From the NCBI RefSeq assembly GCF_003856495.1, contig NZ_CP034118.1, forward strand, positions 2,543,842-2,607,841: a stretch of DNA of 64,000 bases. The letters are read 5' to 3'. This DNA is from Staphylospora marina. GTDB lineage: Bacteria > Bacillota > Bacilli > Thermoactinomycetales > Thermoactinomycetaceae. Below are positions 1 through 7,306 of the stretch, in pieces; the stretch's first letter is position 1, and each line of letters opens with the position of its first letter. The notes under the pieces are model-generated. The model was not told the DNA's origin. It did no database searches and saw only the letters and a list, made by a program, of their open reading frames with translations. A program made the position numbers and the translations under genes.

Positions 1-202
1 TGTGGCGCCGAATCACTTCGGCTTCCCGGATGATTTCGGGATCGGCCCGACCGTTCCACCGAATGACCCACTCCTCGCTCGTTTCCGCTTCCTCCGACGA
101 TCCCGCCACCCATGCCCGGTCGATTCCCGCGCCGGGCAGTGACAGCGTGAGCATCACCGCCGCCAACACGCACGAGCACCACCTTTTCCCGAACATCCGC
201 AT
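1..202 (-). CDS. Secreted protein, 5' end only, probable subtilase (S8) precursor
   Basis: This gene runs off the left edge, so only the first 67 codons are visible. The frame starts at ATG 202 (a second ATG lies at 196) behind AAGGCGGG, a moderate ribosome site. Residues 1-30 form a signal peptide: basic start, then a hydrophobic stretch ending near LSLPGAG. The mature part contains EEWVIRWNGRADPEIIRE, which resembles the start of the inhibitor-I9 propeptide in secreted Bacillales subtilases (pattern E-[WY]-[IV]-V-[RK]-[WF]). The export signal is clear; the peptidase family is inferred from this short piece, and another secreted enzyme is possible. Confidence 0.5.
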   Translation of the reverse strand, partial: MRMFGKRWCSCVLAAVMLTLSLPGAGIDRAWVAGSSEEAETSEEWVIRWNGRADPEIIREAEVIRRH

Positions 203-841
203 CCCGCCTTGACCTTGAATCTTTCTTTACGGGCCGCCCCGATCGGCCGATGTCTGTTCCGCCGAATCTCCGTGGTTCCCGGCCGAAACGCGGCGAGGAC
301 GTGACGGTGAACGGGAAATGCTCCAGGAGAGGATCGGAGGAGGATTGGCTGCCTCGGTCGGCCCGCCCCGGTGAGCAGCCGGAAAAAACGTGGACAAGAG
401 ATTTACCCGAACAGATTTCGAGGAACGGGCGGGCGCATCCTTCCCGGACTCCCGTCACCGGCCACCGCTTCGAATATCCTCTTGAAAACATTGGAAAACT
501 CATGGAAAGCCTCTTTGGATGTTCATGTCGGAAAAACGGAAATCAGGGCGGAGGAAAGTGCGGAAAACCTGATGAACCAATGTAAACGAAGGATCTGTTC
601 AAGTCATTCGTTCAACAACTCTTCGACATTATTCCTTGATCTTTTGGAAGGTTTCATAAAATCGCCGGAAATGAATTGTGGAAACAAGCATTTTTTTCCG
701 ATAGAATAACAGGTAGCTTCAATCAGAATCGGGCAATTGTCCATGTTTGCATCAAAGTCTTTTTTGTTTTTCCCTGACCTCTTCTGACAACAACGACAAG
801 CCAACGGGACTTATCCATGTCGAAAAAGCGGGGAATACAAG
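203..841. other. Intergenic region, no convincing gene
   Basis: About 640 bases between the divergent secreted-protein gene and the LCP gene. Frames are open on both strands, but none has a ribosome site plus a recognisable protein. The part around 600-810 is visibly AT-richer than its surroundings and probably holds the LCP promoter; I could not pick a clear -35/-10 pair. One minus-strand frame here (604-804) is cysteine-rich but has no ribosome site. Confidence 0.5.
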
Positions 842-1927
842 ATGATCGAGAGAGTGGACCAAAGCCGGATCGACCGGGTCAGAAAAAAACGGAAAAAAAA
901 GTGGACCATCCGGGTTGTTTCAATGGTTCTGGTGACCCTGCTGGGGATCGGCCTTTATTTCGGTGCGCAGATCTGGGGAGCCTTCGCGGACAGCAAGACG
1001 GAATTGTCCAAGTCCAAGCTGCGCGGCGAACAGGAAGTGAAGATCAAGGAGGATCCCTTCACGGTTCTGTTCATCGGCACCGACCAGCGAAAAGCCAATT
1101 CGGACGACTGGCGAAGCGACGTGCTGATGGTGGTGGCGGTCAACCCCAAAACCAACTCGGCGAAGGTGATCAGCATCCCGCGGGATTCATACGTGAAAAT
1201 CGCCTGTACGAAGCGGACAAAGGACAAGATCACCCACTCCTCCATCTGGGGTCACAGAACGGGCTACGGGCCGGTGGAGTGCATCCGGGAAACCGTGGAA
1301 AACTTCCTCCACATCCCGATCGACTATTACGCCCGGATCAACTTCAAAGGATTTGAAGACATCGTCGACGCGCTCGGCGGCGTGGACGTGGTGGTTGAAA
1401 AAGAATTCAAGCAGGCCATGATCGGCGGAAAAATTGCCCATTTCACGCCGGGACCCCAGCACCTGAGCGGTCCGGAAGCGCTCGCTTACGTCCGCTGCCG
1501 GAAAGGTAACGCTTGCGGCAACGACTTCGGCCGCAACCAGCGCCAACGGGAAGTGGTCTCCCAGTTGATCGACAAAATCGTCAGCCTGGACGGCGTGACC
1601 AAATTCGGCGAAATCACCAAAGCACTGGGCAAAAACTTCGAATACAGCTTCGACCTGACGGAAATGCCCAGCCTGATGGCCGTATACAAGAACATTCCCA
1701 AACAAAACATCGAAACGTTGCAAGGCGAGTATTATGACATGAAAGTCGGATCCAGTTTGGTGATCGGGTGGAGGCAGGAATCCCTCGAGCAGGTGCGGGC
1801 GGCCTTGCAGCAACAATTGCAATTCACTCCCAAACAGCCGTTGCCGGCCGACGATCACGGCCAACCGGGCCAGGAAACCGGAGAGTCATTGGATGACGGA
1901 TCCGGCGGCATCGAAGACGGCGAGTGA
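842..1927 (+). CDS. LytR-CpsA-Psr (LCP) family cell-wall polymer ligase
   Basis: Predicted 361-residue membrane-anchored LCP enzyme. The family moves teichoic acid or other polymers from undecaprenyl carriers to peptidoglycan on the outer membrane face. A basic N-terminus (residues 10-20) and one membrane segment (about 22-46) precede the extracellular LCP domain (about 72-290). Conserved acidic and arginine positions are visible: RSDVLM at 91-96, PRDSY at 113-117 and RNQRQ at 231-235. ATG 842 follows GGGGAATACAAG. A hairpin with a T-rich tail closes the gene. As in B. subtilis tagU-yvyE, the next gene is a YvyE homologue, so this is likely the TagU-like copy. It carries four cysteines (122, 147, 219, 225), unusual for this family. 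Confidence 0.9.
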   Translation: MIERVDQSRIDRVRKKRKKKWTIRVVSMVLVTLLGIGLYFGAQIWGAFADSKTELSKSKLRGEQEVKIKEDPFTVLFIGTDQRKANSDDWRSDVLMVVAVNPKTNSAKVISIPRDSYVKIACTKRTKDKITHSSIWGHRTGYGPVECIRETVENFLHIPIDYYARINFKGFEDIVDALGGVDVVVEKEFKQAMIGGKIAHFTPGPQHLSGPEALAYVRCRKGNACGNDFGRNQRQREVVSQLIDKIVSLDGVTKFGEITKALGKNFEYSFDLTEMPSLMAVYKNIPKQNIETLQGEYYDMKVGSSLVIGWRQESLEQVRAALQQQLQFTPKQPLPADDHGQPGQETGESLDDGSGGIEDGE

Positions 1928-1957
1928 CGCACCTGATGAAATTGGAAAACAGGCCCG

Positions 1958-1998
1958 AAGCGGCGGTTCCCGTGCCGGTGACCGCCGCTTTTCCTTTT
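1958..1998 (+). terminator. Intrinsic terminator after the LCP gene
   Basis: AAGCGGCGGT (1958-1967) pairs exactly with ACCGCCGCTT (1981-1990) around a 13-base loop and is followed by TTCCTTTT. It lies between the LCP gene and the yvyE start at 2051, so the two genes are probably separate or only partly coupled units. Confidence 0.85.
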
Positions 1999-2050
1999 GC
2001 CTTTCCCTTTCGCCCGCAGTAACATGGATATGAAAGGAAGGGACGCTTGC

Positions 2051-2689
2051 ATGCCGGATTCTTATCTCACCATCGGATCTTACGGGGAAACGGAATTGAT
2101 CATCCAAAAATCGCGCTTCCTCTGCCGGGCGAAGCGGGTGGAAACCGAAGAAGAAGCCGTCCGGTTCGTGGAAGAGATCAGCAAAAAACACTGGGACGCC
2201 ACGCACAATTGTTATGCCTGGCTGATCCATGAATCACAGATGAAATCCTCCGACGACGGAGAGCCTGCCGGTACCGCGGGCCGCCCGATGCTGGAGGTTC
2301 TCCAGGCCAAAAAGCTGGTGAAAACGGCGGTGGTGGTCACCCGCTATTTCGGGGGAATCAAGCTGGGGGCGGGCGGCCTCGTGCGCGCTTACAGCCAGGG
2401 GGCCGCCGCGGCCGTCGAAGCGGCCGGGATCGTCCGGCGTCAGTTGCATCGTCAGGTGATCATCACCTTTGATTATCCGTTCATGGGAAAACTGGAGCAT
2501 CATCTGCAACGAACGGGATATGTGCTGGACGCTCCACGGTTCAGCGAAGTCGTCCGTTGGCCGGTCTGGGTGCCCGCGGGAGAGGAAGGGGAGCTCACGG
2601 CTCAGGTCACCCAATGGACGAACGGACAGGCCCGTTTCGAATCCGGCCCCGAAGAATACCGGGACGTACCGATCGGAGAATCGCGGTAA
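2051..2689 (+). CDS. yvyE: YigZ/IMPACT family protein (YvyE-like)
   Basis: Predicted 212-residue protein of the UPF0029/IMPACT family. Its members have an N-terminal alpha/beta domain and a C-terminal EF-G domain V-like fold; some affect translation under stress, but the bacterial role is not settled. The N-terminal domain holds the typical stretches SRFLCRAKRV, HNCYAW, SSDDGEPAGTAGRPML and VVVTRYFGGIKLGAGGLVRA. ATG 2051 is chosen because GGAAGGG stands nine bases upstream and the protein then begins at the usual point; a start at 1997 would overlap the terminator of the preceding gene. The lytR/tagU-yvyE pairing matches B. subtilis. Confidence 0.93.
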   Translation: MPDSYLTIGSYGETELIIQKSRFLCRAKRVETEEEAVRFVEEISKKHWDATHNCYAWLIHESQMKSSDDGEPAGTAGRPMLEVLQAKKLVKTAVVVTRYFGGIKLGAGGLVRAYSQGAAAAVEAAGIVRRQLHRQVIITFDYPFMGKLEHHLQRTGYVLDAPRFSEVVRWPVWVPAGEEGELTAQVTQWTNGQARFESGPEEYRDVPIGESR

Positions 2690-2766
2690 GACGGCGCGGA
2701 CGTCGGGGCCGCGACAAACAAAAAAATGGCCGGCGCATGGGTTTGCGTCCGGCACACGGTTTTGAC

Positions 2767-2798
2767 CGGCTCCTCCCGGGAGGAGCCGTTTCCGTTTT
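2767..2798 (+). terminator. Intrinsic terminator after yvyE
   Basis: Perfect 11-base inverted repeat CGGCTCCTCCC/GGGAGGAGCCG (2767-2788) followed by TTTCCGTTTT. It sits between the convergent yvyE and metQ genes. On the minus side the flank is not T-rich, so it serves the plus strand best. Confidence 0.88.
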
Positions 2799-2811
2799 GA
2801 AGAGGCCTTGG

Positions 2812-3609
2812 TCAGAATGCGGGAACGACCGCGCCTTTGTACTTCTCTTCAATGAACTTCTTCGTTTCGTCAGAGTTGAGGGCCTCGGCCAGCTTTTTCA
2901 GGGCGGGGTCGTTTTCTTTCCCCTGTTTGGTGGCCAGCACGTTCACGTACGGGGAATCTTTGTCCTCGATGAACAGAGCGTCGCTCATCGGGTTGAGTTT
3001 GGCCTGCAGGGCATAGTTGGTGTTGATCACGGCCAGGTCGACTTCCCCGAGCACCCGCGGCAGCGTGGCGGCTTCCAACAGTTTGAACTGCAGGTTTTTC
3101 GGATTTTCCTTGATGTTTTGCAGCGTTTTGTTGCCATCCCGGTTGTCCAGTTTGATCAGTCCGTTTTTGTCCAGAAGCAGAAGGACGCGGGTGATCTCGC
3201 TGGTGCCGTTGGGCAGGGCCACGACGGCGCCGTTTTTCAGCTCGCTGACGTTTTTGATTTTGGAGGAGTAAGCCCCCATCGGCTCAAGGTGAACGCCGGT
3301 CACTTTGACCAGATGCCACCCCTGTTCCTTGTTGCTCGCTTCCATCCAGGGAATATGCTGGAAGTAGTTGGCGTCCAGCTGCCCTTCTTCCACCGTTTTG
3401 TTCGGCAGGACGTAGTCCTGGAACACTTTCACTTCCAATTGAACGCCCTCTTTTTCCAGCTTCGGCTTCACGAACTCGAGAATTTCGGCATGGGGAACGG
3501 CCGATGCCCCCACCTTGATCACTTTGCCGGCTTCCTCATCCGCTTTGCCGCAAGCCGTACCGGCGAACACCATCACAACGGCCAACAGGCCCAAAAACCA
3601 CTTTTTCAT
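2812..3609 (-). CDS. metQ: D-methionine ABC transporter, substrate-binding lipoprotein
   Basis: Predicted 265-residue NlpA/MetQ lipoprotein that captures methionine outside the cell for MetNI. The signal peptide MKKWFLGLLAVVMVFAGTAC ends at the lipidated Cys20, although the lipobox (GTAC) is less typical than LxxC. The mature protein has the family patterns KVGASAVPHAEILEFVKP and DANYFQH. The start at 3609 follows AAGGGGG nine bases upstream; an upstream alternative at 3657 would put 16 residues before the signal peptide and run into metI. It is third in metN-metI-metQ, 17 bases after metI, and under the SAM-I riboswitch upstream of metN. Confidence 0.95.
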   Translation of the reverse strand: MKKWFLGLLAVVMVFAGTACGKADEEAGKVIKVGASAVPHAEILEFVKPKLEKEGVQLEVKVFQDYVLPNKTVEEGQLDANYFQHIPWMEASNKEQGWHLVKVTGVHLEPMGAYSSKIKNVSELKNGAVVALPNGTSEITRVLLLLDKNGLIKLDNRDGNKTLQNIKENPKNLQFKLLEAATLPRVLGEVDLAVINTNYALQAKLNPMSDALFIEDKDSPYVNVLATKQGKENDPALKKLAEALNSDETKKFIEEKYKGAVVPAF

Positions 3610-3626
3610 CCCGGAAAACCCCCTTT

Positions 3627-4283
3627 TTAACGTTTGTCGATGCGACGGGAGATCCAATCTCCCGCTCCTTGCACGATTTGCACCAGCACCAACAGGAGCA
3701 GGGCGCAGACATACAGCATGGCATCGTTGAACGATTGGAAGCCGAACCGGTAGGCGGCGTCTCCCAATCCGCCTCCTCCCACGATTCCCGCCATCGCCGA
3801 ATACCCGATCAGGGCAACGCAGGTGACGGTGAGCCCGGAAACGAGTGCCGGCATGGCTTCCGGCAGGAGCACTTTGCGCACGATCGTCATCCGGGTGGCT
3901 CCCATCGCTTCGGCCGCTTCGATCACACCCCGGTCAATTTCCCGGATCGCCGTTTCCACCATCCGGGCGTAAAAGGGTGCCGCTCCCGCGATCAGAGGAA
4001 TCGTGGCGGCCGTCGGTCCCAGCGTGGTTCCCGTGAGCCACTTGGCCAGGGGAAAGAGGAGAAGTACGAGCACGATGAACGGCATCGCCCGAAACACGTT
4101 GACGATCATTCCCAACAGGCGATTCAGCCACCGATTCTCCAGGAAGTACCCTTTGTCGGTCACCACCAGCAACACGCCGAGCGGGATCCCGAGAAGCGCC
4201 GAAAACAGGGTGGAGATTCCCACCATCCATGCCGTCTCCCCGGTCGCCAGGAGTATCTGCTCCAGATCCAGGTCCTCAAACAC
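3627..4283 (-). CDS. metI: D-methionine ABC transporter, permease
   Basis: Predicted 218-residue inner-membrane permease with about five membrane segments and the EAA loop region around EAAEAMGATRMTIVRKVLLPEAMPA (conserved Gly and the following helix), where MetN docks. I choose GTG 4283 because AAAGGAGG stands nine bases upstream and the 218-residue length is typical; an ATG at 4358 would add 25 residues inside metN without a ribosome site. It overlaps metN by eight bases, so the two are translationally coupled. Confidence 0.93.
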   Translation of the reverse strand: MFEDLDLEQILLATGETAWMVGISTLFSALLGIPLGVLLVVTDKGYFLENRWLNRLLGMIVNVFRAMPFIVLVLLLFPLAKWLTGTTLGPTAATIPLIAGAAPFYARMVETAIREIDRGVIEAAEAMGATRMTIVRKVLLPEAMPALVSGLTVTCVALIGYSAMAGIVGGGGLGDAAYRFGFQSFNDAMLYVCALLLLVLVQIVQGAGDWISRRIDKR

Positions 4284-5208
4284 GGGAACACTCCTCCTTT
4301 CCGGATTCCTCAAGCTGCAAGCGGTCTTCTCCGTCCAGAATGCGGATCGCCACTTCATCCGTGTCCGGACGGATGTCCCCTTCCACGCGGAACGTGACTC
4401 CCCGCTCCTTGAGGCGCGTCAATTCCGCGAGCGCAACCCGGGTGAGCGTCCCCTCACCGGAGGATTCCCGGTTTCCGTTTTCTTCGCTTGTCTCGAGGAA
4501 GCGGCGGGTCAACGGATGGGACGGACGCTTGAAAATGTCGCGGACCGATCCGGTCTCCACCACCCGTCCGGCTTCCATCACGGCCATCCGGTTGCAGATC
4601 GCCCGCACGACGCTCATTTCGTGGGTGATCAACATCATGGTGATGCCCGTATCCGCATGAATCTCCTTCAGAAGCGCCAGAATGGAGGCCGTCGTTTCCG
4701 GATCCAGCGCCGAGGTGGCCTCGTCGCAGAGCAACACTTTCGGGCGGTTGGCCAACGCCCGGGCAATTCCCACCCGCTGTTTTTGTCCTCCGCTCAATTG
4801 GGACGGCCAGCTGTTCGCCTTGTCGGCCAGCCCCACCCGCTCCAGCAGCTCATCGGTCCTTTGGCGGATTTCCTTCGGAGAAAGCCCGGCGATTTCCAGC
4901 GGAAACGCAACGTTCTCACGCACCGTCCGCGACCAAAGCAGATGAAAATGCTGAAAAATGATGCCGATTTGCGCACGGGCTTTCCTCAATTCGGCCGGAC
5001 TCAAGCGCGGAATTTCCAGTCCGTCCACCATGACGCTTCCGGACGTGGGGGTTTCCAGTCCGTTGACCAGCCGGAGCAACGTGCTTTTCCCCGCGCCGCT
5101 CACTCCGATCACACCGAAAATGTCTCCCCGTTCAACGGTCAGCGTCACATCTTGAAGTGCGGCGACTCCACCCGGATATACTTTCGATACGTCCCTGAAC
5201 TCAATCAC
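4276..5208 (-). CDS. metN: D-methionine ABC transporter, ATPase (short C-terminus)
   Basis: Predicted 310-residue ATPase energising methionine import. The ABC domain (about 1-240) has Walker A GVSGAGKST (35-43), the LSGGQ signature and Walker B with DEATSALD. MetN proteins are usually near 340 residues, with a C-terminal NIL/ACT-like domain that binds methionine and inhibits transport. Here only about 65 residues follow the ABC domain and they do not look like a full NIL domain, so feedback control may be weakened. Start is GTG 5208 behind GGGAGGTGAG. First gene of the operon, just after the riboswitch terminator. Confidence 0.93.
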   Translation of the reverse strand: MIEFRDVSKVYPGGVAALQDVTLTVERGDIFGVIGVSGAGKSTLLRLVNGLETPTSGSVMVDGLEIPRLSPAELRKARAQIGIIFQHFHLLWSRTVRENVAFPLEIAGLSPKEIRQRTDELLERVGLADKANSWPSQLSGGQKQRVGIARALANRPKVLLCDEATSALDPETTASILALLKEIHADTGITMMLITHEMSVVRAICNRMAVMEAGRVVETGSVRDIFKRPSHPLTRRFLETSEENGNRESSGEGTLTRVALAELTRLKERGVTFRVEGDIRPDTDEVAIRILDGEDRLQLEESGKEECSRV

Positions 5209-5235
5209 GCCGTTCTCACCTCCCTGTCAGCCAAC

Positions 5236-5269
5236 AAAAAAACCCTTCTCTGCCCGCACACAGAGAAGG
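5236..5269 (-). terminator. Expression-platform terminator of the SAM-I riboswitch
   Basis: On the minus strand CCTTCTCTG (5269-5261) pairs with CAGAGAAGG (5252-5244) and is followed by a run of seven T (5242-5236). The 5' arm CCTTCTC can instead pair with GAGAAGG at the 3' end of the riboswitch P1 stem (5308-5302). That is the usual antiterminator arrangement: with SAM bound, P1 forms and the terminator folds; without SAM the antiterminator wins and metNIQ is read. Confidence 0.93.
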
Positions 5270-5301
5270 ATTGGTTTCGTCCGCATTCAGACGTCGCCGG
5301 T

Positions 5302-5427
5302 CCTTCTCATCTGTCAGGGCCGTTACCCTGCAGGAATTGGCACCTTTCCGAAGCGATCACCAAACCTCCGGATGGTTGCCGAGGGATCATCGGGCCTGTT
5401 CCCTTCCCCTCTCTGGATGAGAAAGCC
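5302..5427 (-). ncRNA. SAM-I riboswitch (S-box leader) of metNIQ
   Basis: Read on the minus strand the region carries the S-box consensus blocks in order: P1 5' strand CTTTCTCATCC, AGAGGGG, GGCCCGATGA, CCTCGGCAACC, GGTGCCAATTCCTGCAGG, the P4 region and the P1 3' strand GATGAGAAGG. Matches to the conserved GGCAACC and GTGCCAATTCC cores are exact. It switches off methionine import when S-adenosylmethionine is plentiful, through the terminator at 5236-5269. This confirms the transporter as methionine-specific rather than another NlpA-type importer. Confidence 0.96.
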
Positions 5428-5462
5428 TGTCGGCCGATATAACTTTCAAGTTACTGACAAAT

Positions 5463-5491
5463 AACTTACCACAGACCCCAACATCCGTCAA
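5463..5491 (-). promoter_or_regulatory. Sigma-A-type promoter of the metNIQ riboswitch transcript
   Basis: On the minus strand TTGACG (5491-5486) is followed after 17 bases by TAAGTT (5468-5463). It lies about 36 bases upstream of the aptamer, which fits a leader starting just before P1. The -35 is strong and the -10 moderate. Confidence 0.65.
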
Positions 5492-5999
5492 TGACCCTTT
5501 GAAATTTCAGGAAAAATGTCATCCATTCCAAGATTCCGAAAAAAAGAACCGGAATTTCCGCCAACATCTCGTCCCCGCGGAACCGACCCGATGGATTCCA
5601 ACTCCTGAAACGGCTTCAACCCTTTTCACGGGAATCACCCCCATCCCCCATCCTGGTCTTGCGGATTCCCGGCCACCGGAAGACATGTACCCGGTGCCTG
5701 CGTGGCGTATGGTCATGCAATCGTGCCGCATCCACCCTGCCGATGCCGTCAGCATCACGGATTCAGCGGCTTTTCACCATCAGGGCCACCGTTTCCGGGA
5801 TCTTTCAAGGGAGGTGCCCCTGTTGAAAGCAGTCCTTCCGGTATATAGCCCCACCAGCATTTCACAGCCGGTTTTTCGTTGTCAAGAAGCGCGCATGTCC
5901 GGAGGAAAGCCTTGAATTGCAGGGATTTTTCAATATTACCCGCACATTACATTTGGCTTACAATCCGTCGATTTCGCGCTGAATGAACGGCGATTGGCA
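5492..5999. other. Intergenic region with an orphan hairpin
   Basis: About 510 bases between the met promoter and the small gene at 6036. I see no supported gene. CTTTCAAGGG (5802-5811) can pair with CCC (5817-5819) and, past a CTG bulge, TTGAAAG (5823-5829), giving a stem of 7+3 pairs with no T-tract; its role is unknown. Confidence 0.4.
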
Positions 6000-6005
6000 T
6001 ATAAT
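6000..6005 (+). promoter_or_regulatory. Candidate -10 box for the small gene at 6036
   Basis: A perfect TATAAT lies 30 bases upstream of the ATG at 6036, giving a short 5' leader. No good -35 hexamer is visible 16-18 bases upstream, so this is a partial match. Confidence 0.45.
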
Positions 6006-6035
6006 AACGGTAAATCCCGCAGGAGGTGTTCGGCC

Positions 6036-6146
6036 ATGGAGTGCTGCACCGTGAGCAAGCATTTTTGGTTCGGCGTGTTCAATGCTTCAATGATGAGTAT
6101 TCCGCTGTGGGCCTTGCTTTATTGGTGTGTGCGCTTGGTCTTTTGA
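6036..6146 (+). CDS. Small single-span membrane protein (36 residues), paralogue of the 20755 gene
   Basis: A 36-codon frame beginning MECCTVSKHFWFGVF and ending in VRLVF. It has a strong ribosome site (AGGAGGT, eight bases before ATG 6036) and a TATAAT box upstream. About residues 12-35 are one hydrophobic segment with the pattern F-x-G-V-F-N-A-x4-S-I-P-L-W. The microprotein at 20755 shows the same pattern at matching spacing, at the other edge of the polysaccharide locus. Two cysteines sit near the N-terminus. I do not recognise the family. A regulatory or assembly partner of a membrane complex is only a guess; the case for coding is the ribosome site plus the similar partner. Confidence 0.6.
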   Translation: MECCTVSKHFWFGVFNASMMSIPLWALLYWCVRLVF

Positions 6147-6235
6147 CCCGGCCGGACGAACCGTTGACAGGGAAGATCTGATCTTTGAGATCGCCAATTC
6201 GTTGAACACTCACCGGAAAACGGTTTTTCAAAGAA

Positions 6236-6270
6236 AAAACGGGTGGCCTTTCCGAAAGGCGACCCGTTTT
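6236..6270. terminator. Bidirectional intrinsic terminator
   Basis: AAAACGGGT and ACCCGTTTT pair, with an inner CCTTT/AAAGG stem, leaving A-rich and T-rich flanks on both strands. It can end both the plus-strand microprotein transcript and the minus-strand sugar transferase transcript, whose stop codon is at 6270-6272. Confidence 0.85.
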
Positions 6271-6914
6271 CATCTTGCACCGTTTCCGGAGATGACCACC
6301 CACGCGGTGCGGAACAAAATTTCCATATCCAATTTGAGCGATTGATTGCGAATGTAATACAGGTCCATCTCCAGCTTCTCGGCCGGAGTGGCTTCGTATC
6401 CCCCGTTGACCTGTGCCCAGCCGGTCAGTCCGGGTTTGACTTTGAGCCGATTTTTGAAGCCCGGGATTTCCTTGTCGAATTGCTCGGTGAACATCGGACG
6501 CTCGGGCCGCGGACCGATCAGACTCATGTCCCCGCGCAAAATGTTGATGAGCTGGGGCAGTTCGTCAATGCGCGTCTTCCGGATGAATTTGCCCACCCGG
6601 GTGACCCTGGGGTCGTTCTTGGCCGCCCACTGCGGTCCGTTCTTTTCGGCGTCGGTGCGCATGGAGCGAAGTTTGATGATGTTGAACACTTTTCCGTTGA
6701 GTCCGACCCGCTCCTGCTTGTAGAACACGGGGCCGGGCGATTCCAGTTTGATGGCGATCGCCACCAGCACGAGCACCGGCAAGGTGAAGATCAGCAAAGC
6801 GACGGAGAAGATGACCTCCAACACCCGTTTGACCACGGGGTAGACCGATGACGTATTCAATCCTTCTCCCTGAAGGAGATGCGAGCTGCCGTGATATGCC
6901 GTCTTGGAACGCAT
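6270..6914 (-). CDS. Undecaprenyl-phosphate sugar-1-phosphate transferase (monotopic, PglC/EpsL type)
   Basis: Predicted 214-residue bacterial sugar transferase (PF02397 type) that would load the first sugar phosphate onto undecaprenyl phosphate and so start polymer assembly. One N-terminal hydrophobic hairpin (about residues 30-50) anchors it. Family blocks are present: PGPVFYKQERVG, KLRSM, the Asp-Glu dyad in RIDELPQL, DMSLIGPRPE and KPGLTGWAQV. At this length it is the minimal PglC/EpsL form without the four-helix N-terminal domain of WbaP. ATG 6914 has AGGAG nine bases upstream; a TTG at 6920 would be too close to it. It lies at the edge of the locus, transcribed toward the terminator at 6236. 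Confidence 0.92.
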   Translation of the reverse strand: MRSKTAYHGSSHLLQGEGLNTSSVYPVVKRVLEVIFSVALLIFTLPVLVLVAIAIKLESPGPVFYKQERVGLNGKVFNIIKLRSMRTDAEKNGPQWAAKNDPRVTRVGKFIRKTRIDELPQLINILRGDMSLIGPRPERPMFTEQFDKEIPGFKNRLKVKPGLTGWAQVNGGYEATPAEKLEMDLYYIRNQSLKLDMEILFRTAWVVISGNGAR

Positions 6915-7306
6915 CGCCAACCACTCCTGCTGTTTTTTGTGATCTCCCCGCTGACTGTTCCGATCCCGGGCGATCTTGTATGTAAAGCCAAAATGACAGA
7001 AACATTACAGCTATATTTCACATCCATTACGATTCCCAGTATACTTCACTTCATGCGCCATGGCAAGTGATCATTTGTCATAAAAAAACGACAATGCCGG
7101 GAACACGGTCCTTCCCGGGTGACGGAAAAACGGAAGCCGGAGCCTCTCCCCGCTCGTGTCGCGCGGCAGCGAACAAGGCTCTCGCGGGGAAAAGCTTCCG
7201 GCATCACGCGGTCCGGATCGACGCGTTTTCCGCATGACCGCACTCGGGTCCGGCACGCGGCCTTTCCGAAGATCCACGGGAGCGTCTCGCGTTCGGTGCG
7301 AACCGT
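6915..7306. other. Intergenic region between sugar transferase and epimerase genes
   Basis: About 390 bases with no supported gene. On the minus strand it should hold the epimerase terminator (annotated at 7082-7118) and the sugar transferase promoter, for which I see no clear hexamer pair. Confidence 0.4.
7082..7118 (-). terminator. Possible terminator after the epimerase gene
   Basis: On the minus strand CCGGGAA (7118-7112) pairs with TTCCCGG (7103-7097); after nine bases there is a run of seven T (7088-7082). The gap between stem and T-run makes it weaker than a standard terminator. Confidence 0.5.

Noticed and set aside
604-804. Cysteine-rich minus-strand frame upstream of the LCP gene
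   Set aside because: No ribosome site, TTG start, local AT-richness, and no family match; more likely promoter DNA.
4284-4358. An upstream ATG start that would lengthen metI
   Set aside because: No ribosome site, and it would place 25 extra residues inside metN, while GTG 4283 has a strong site at the right distance.
5499-5915. A 138-codon plus-strand frame in the met-sugar transferase gap
   Set aside because: No ribosome site, Pro/His-rich random composition, and no family seen.
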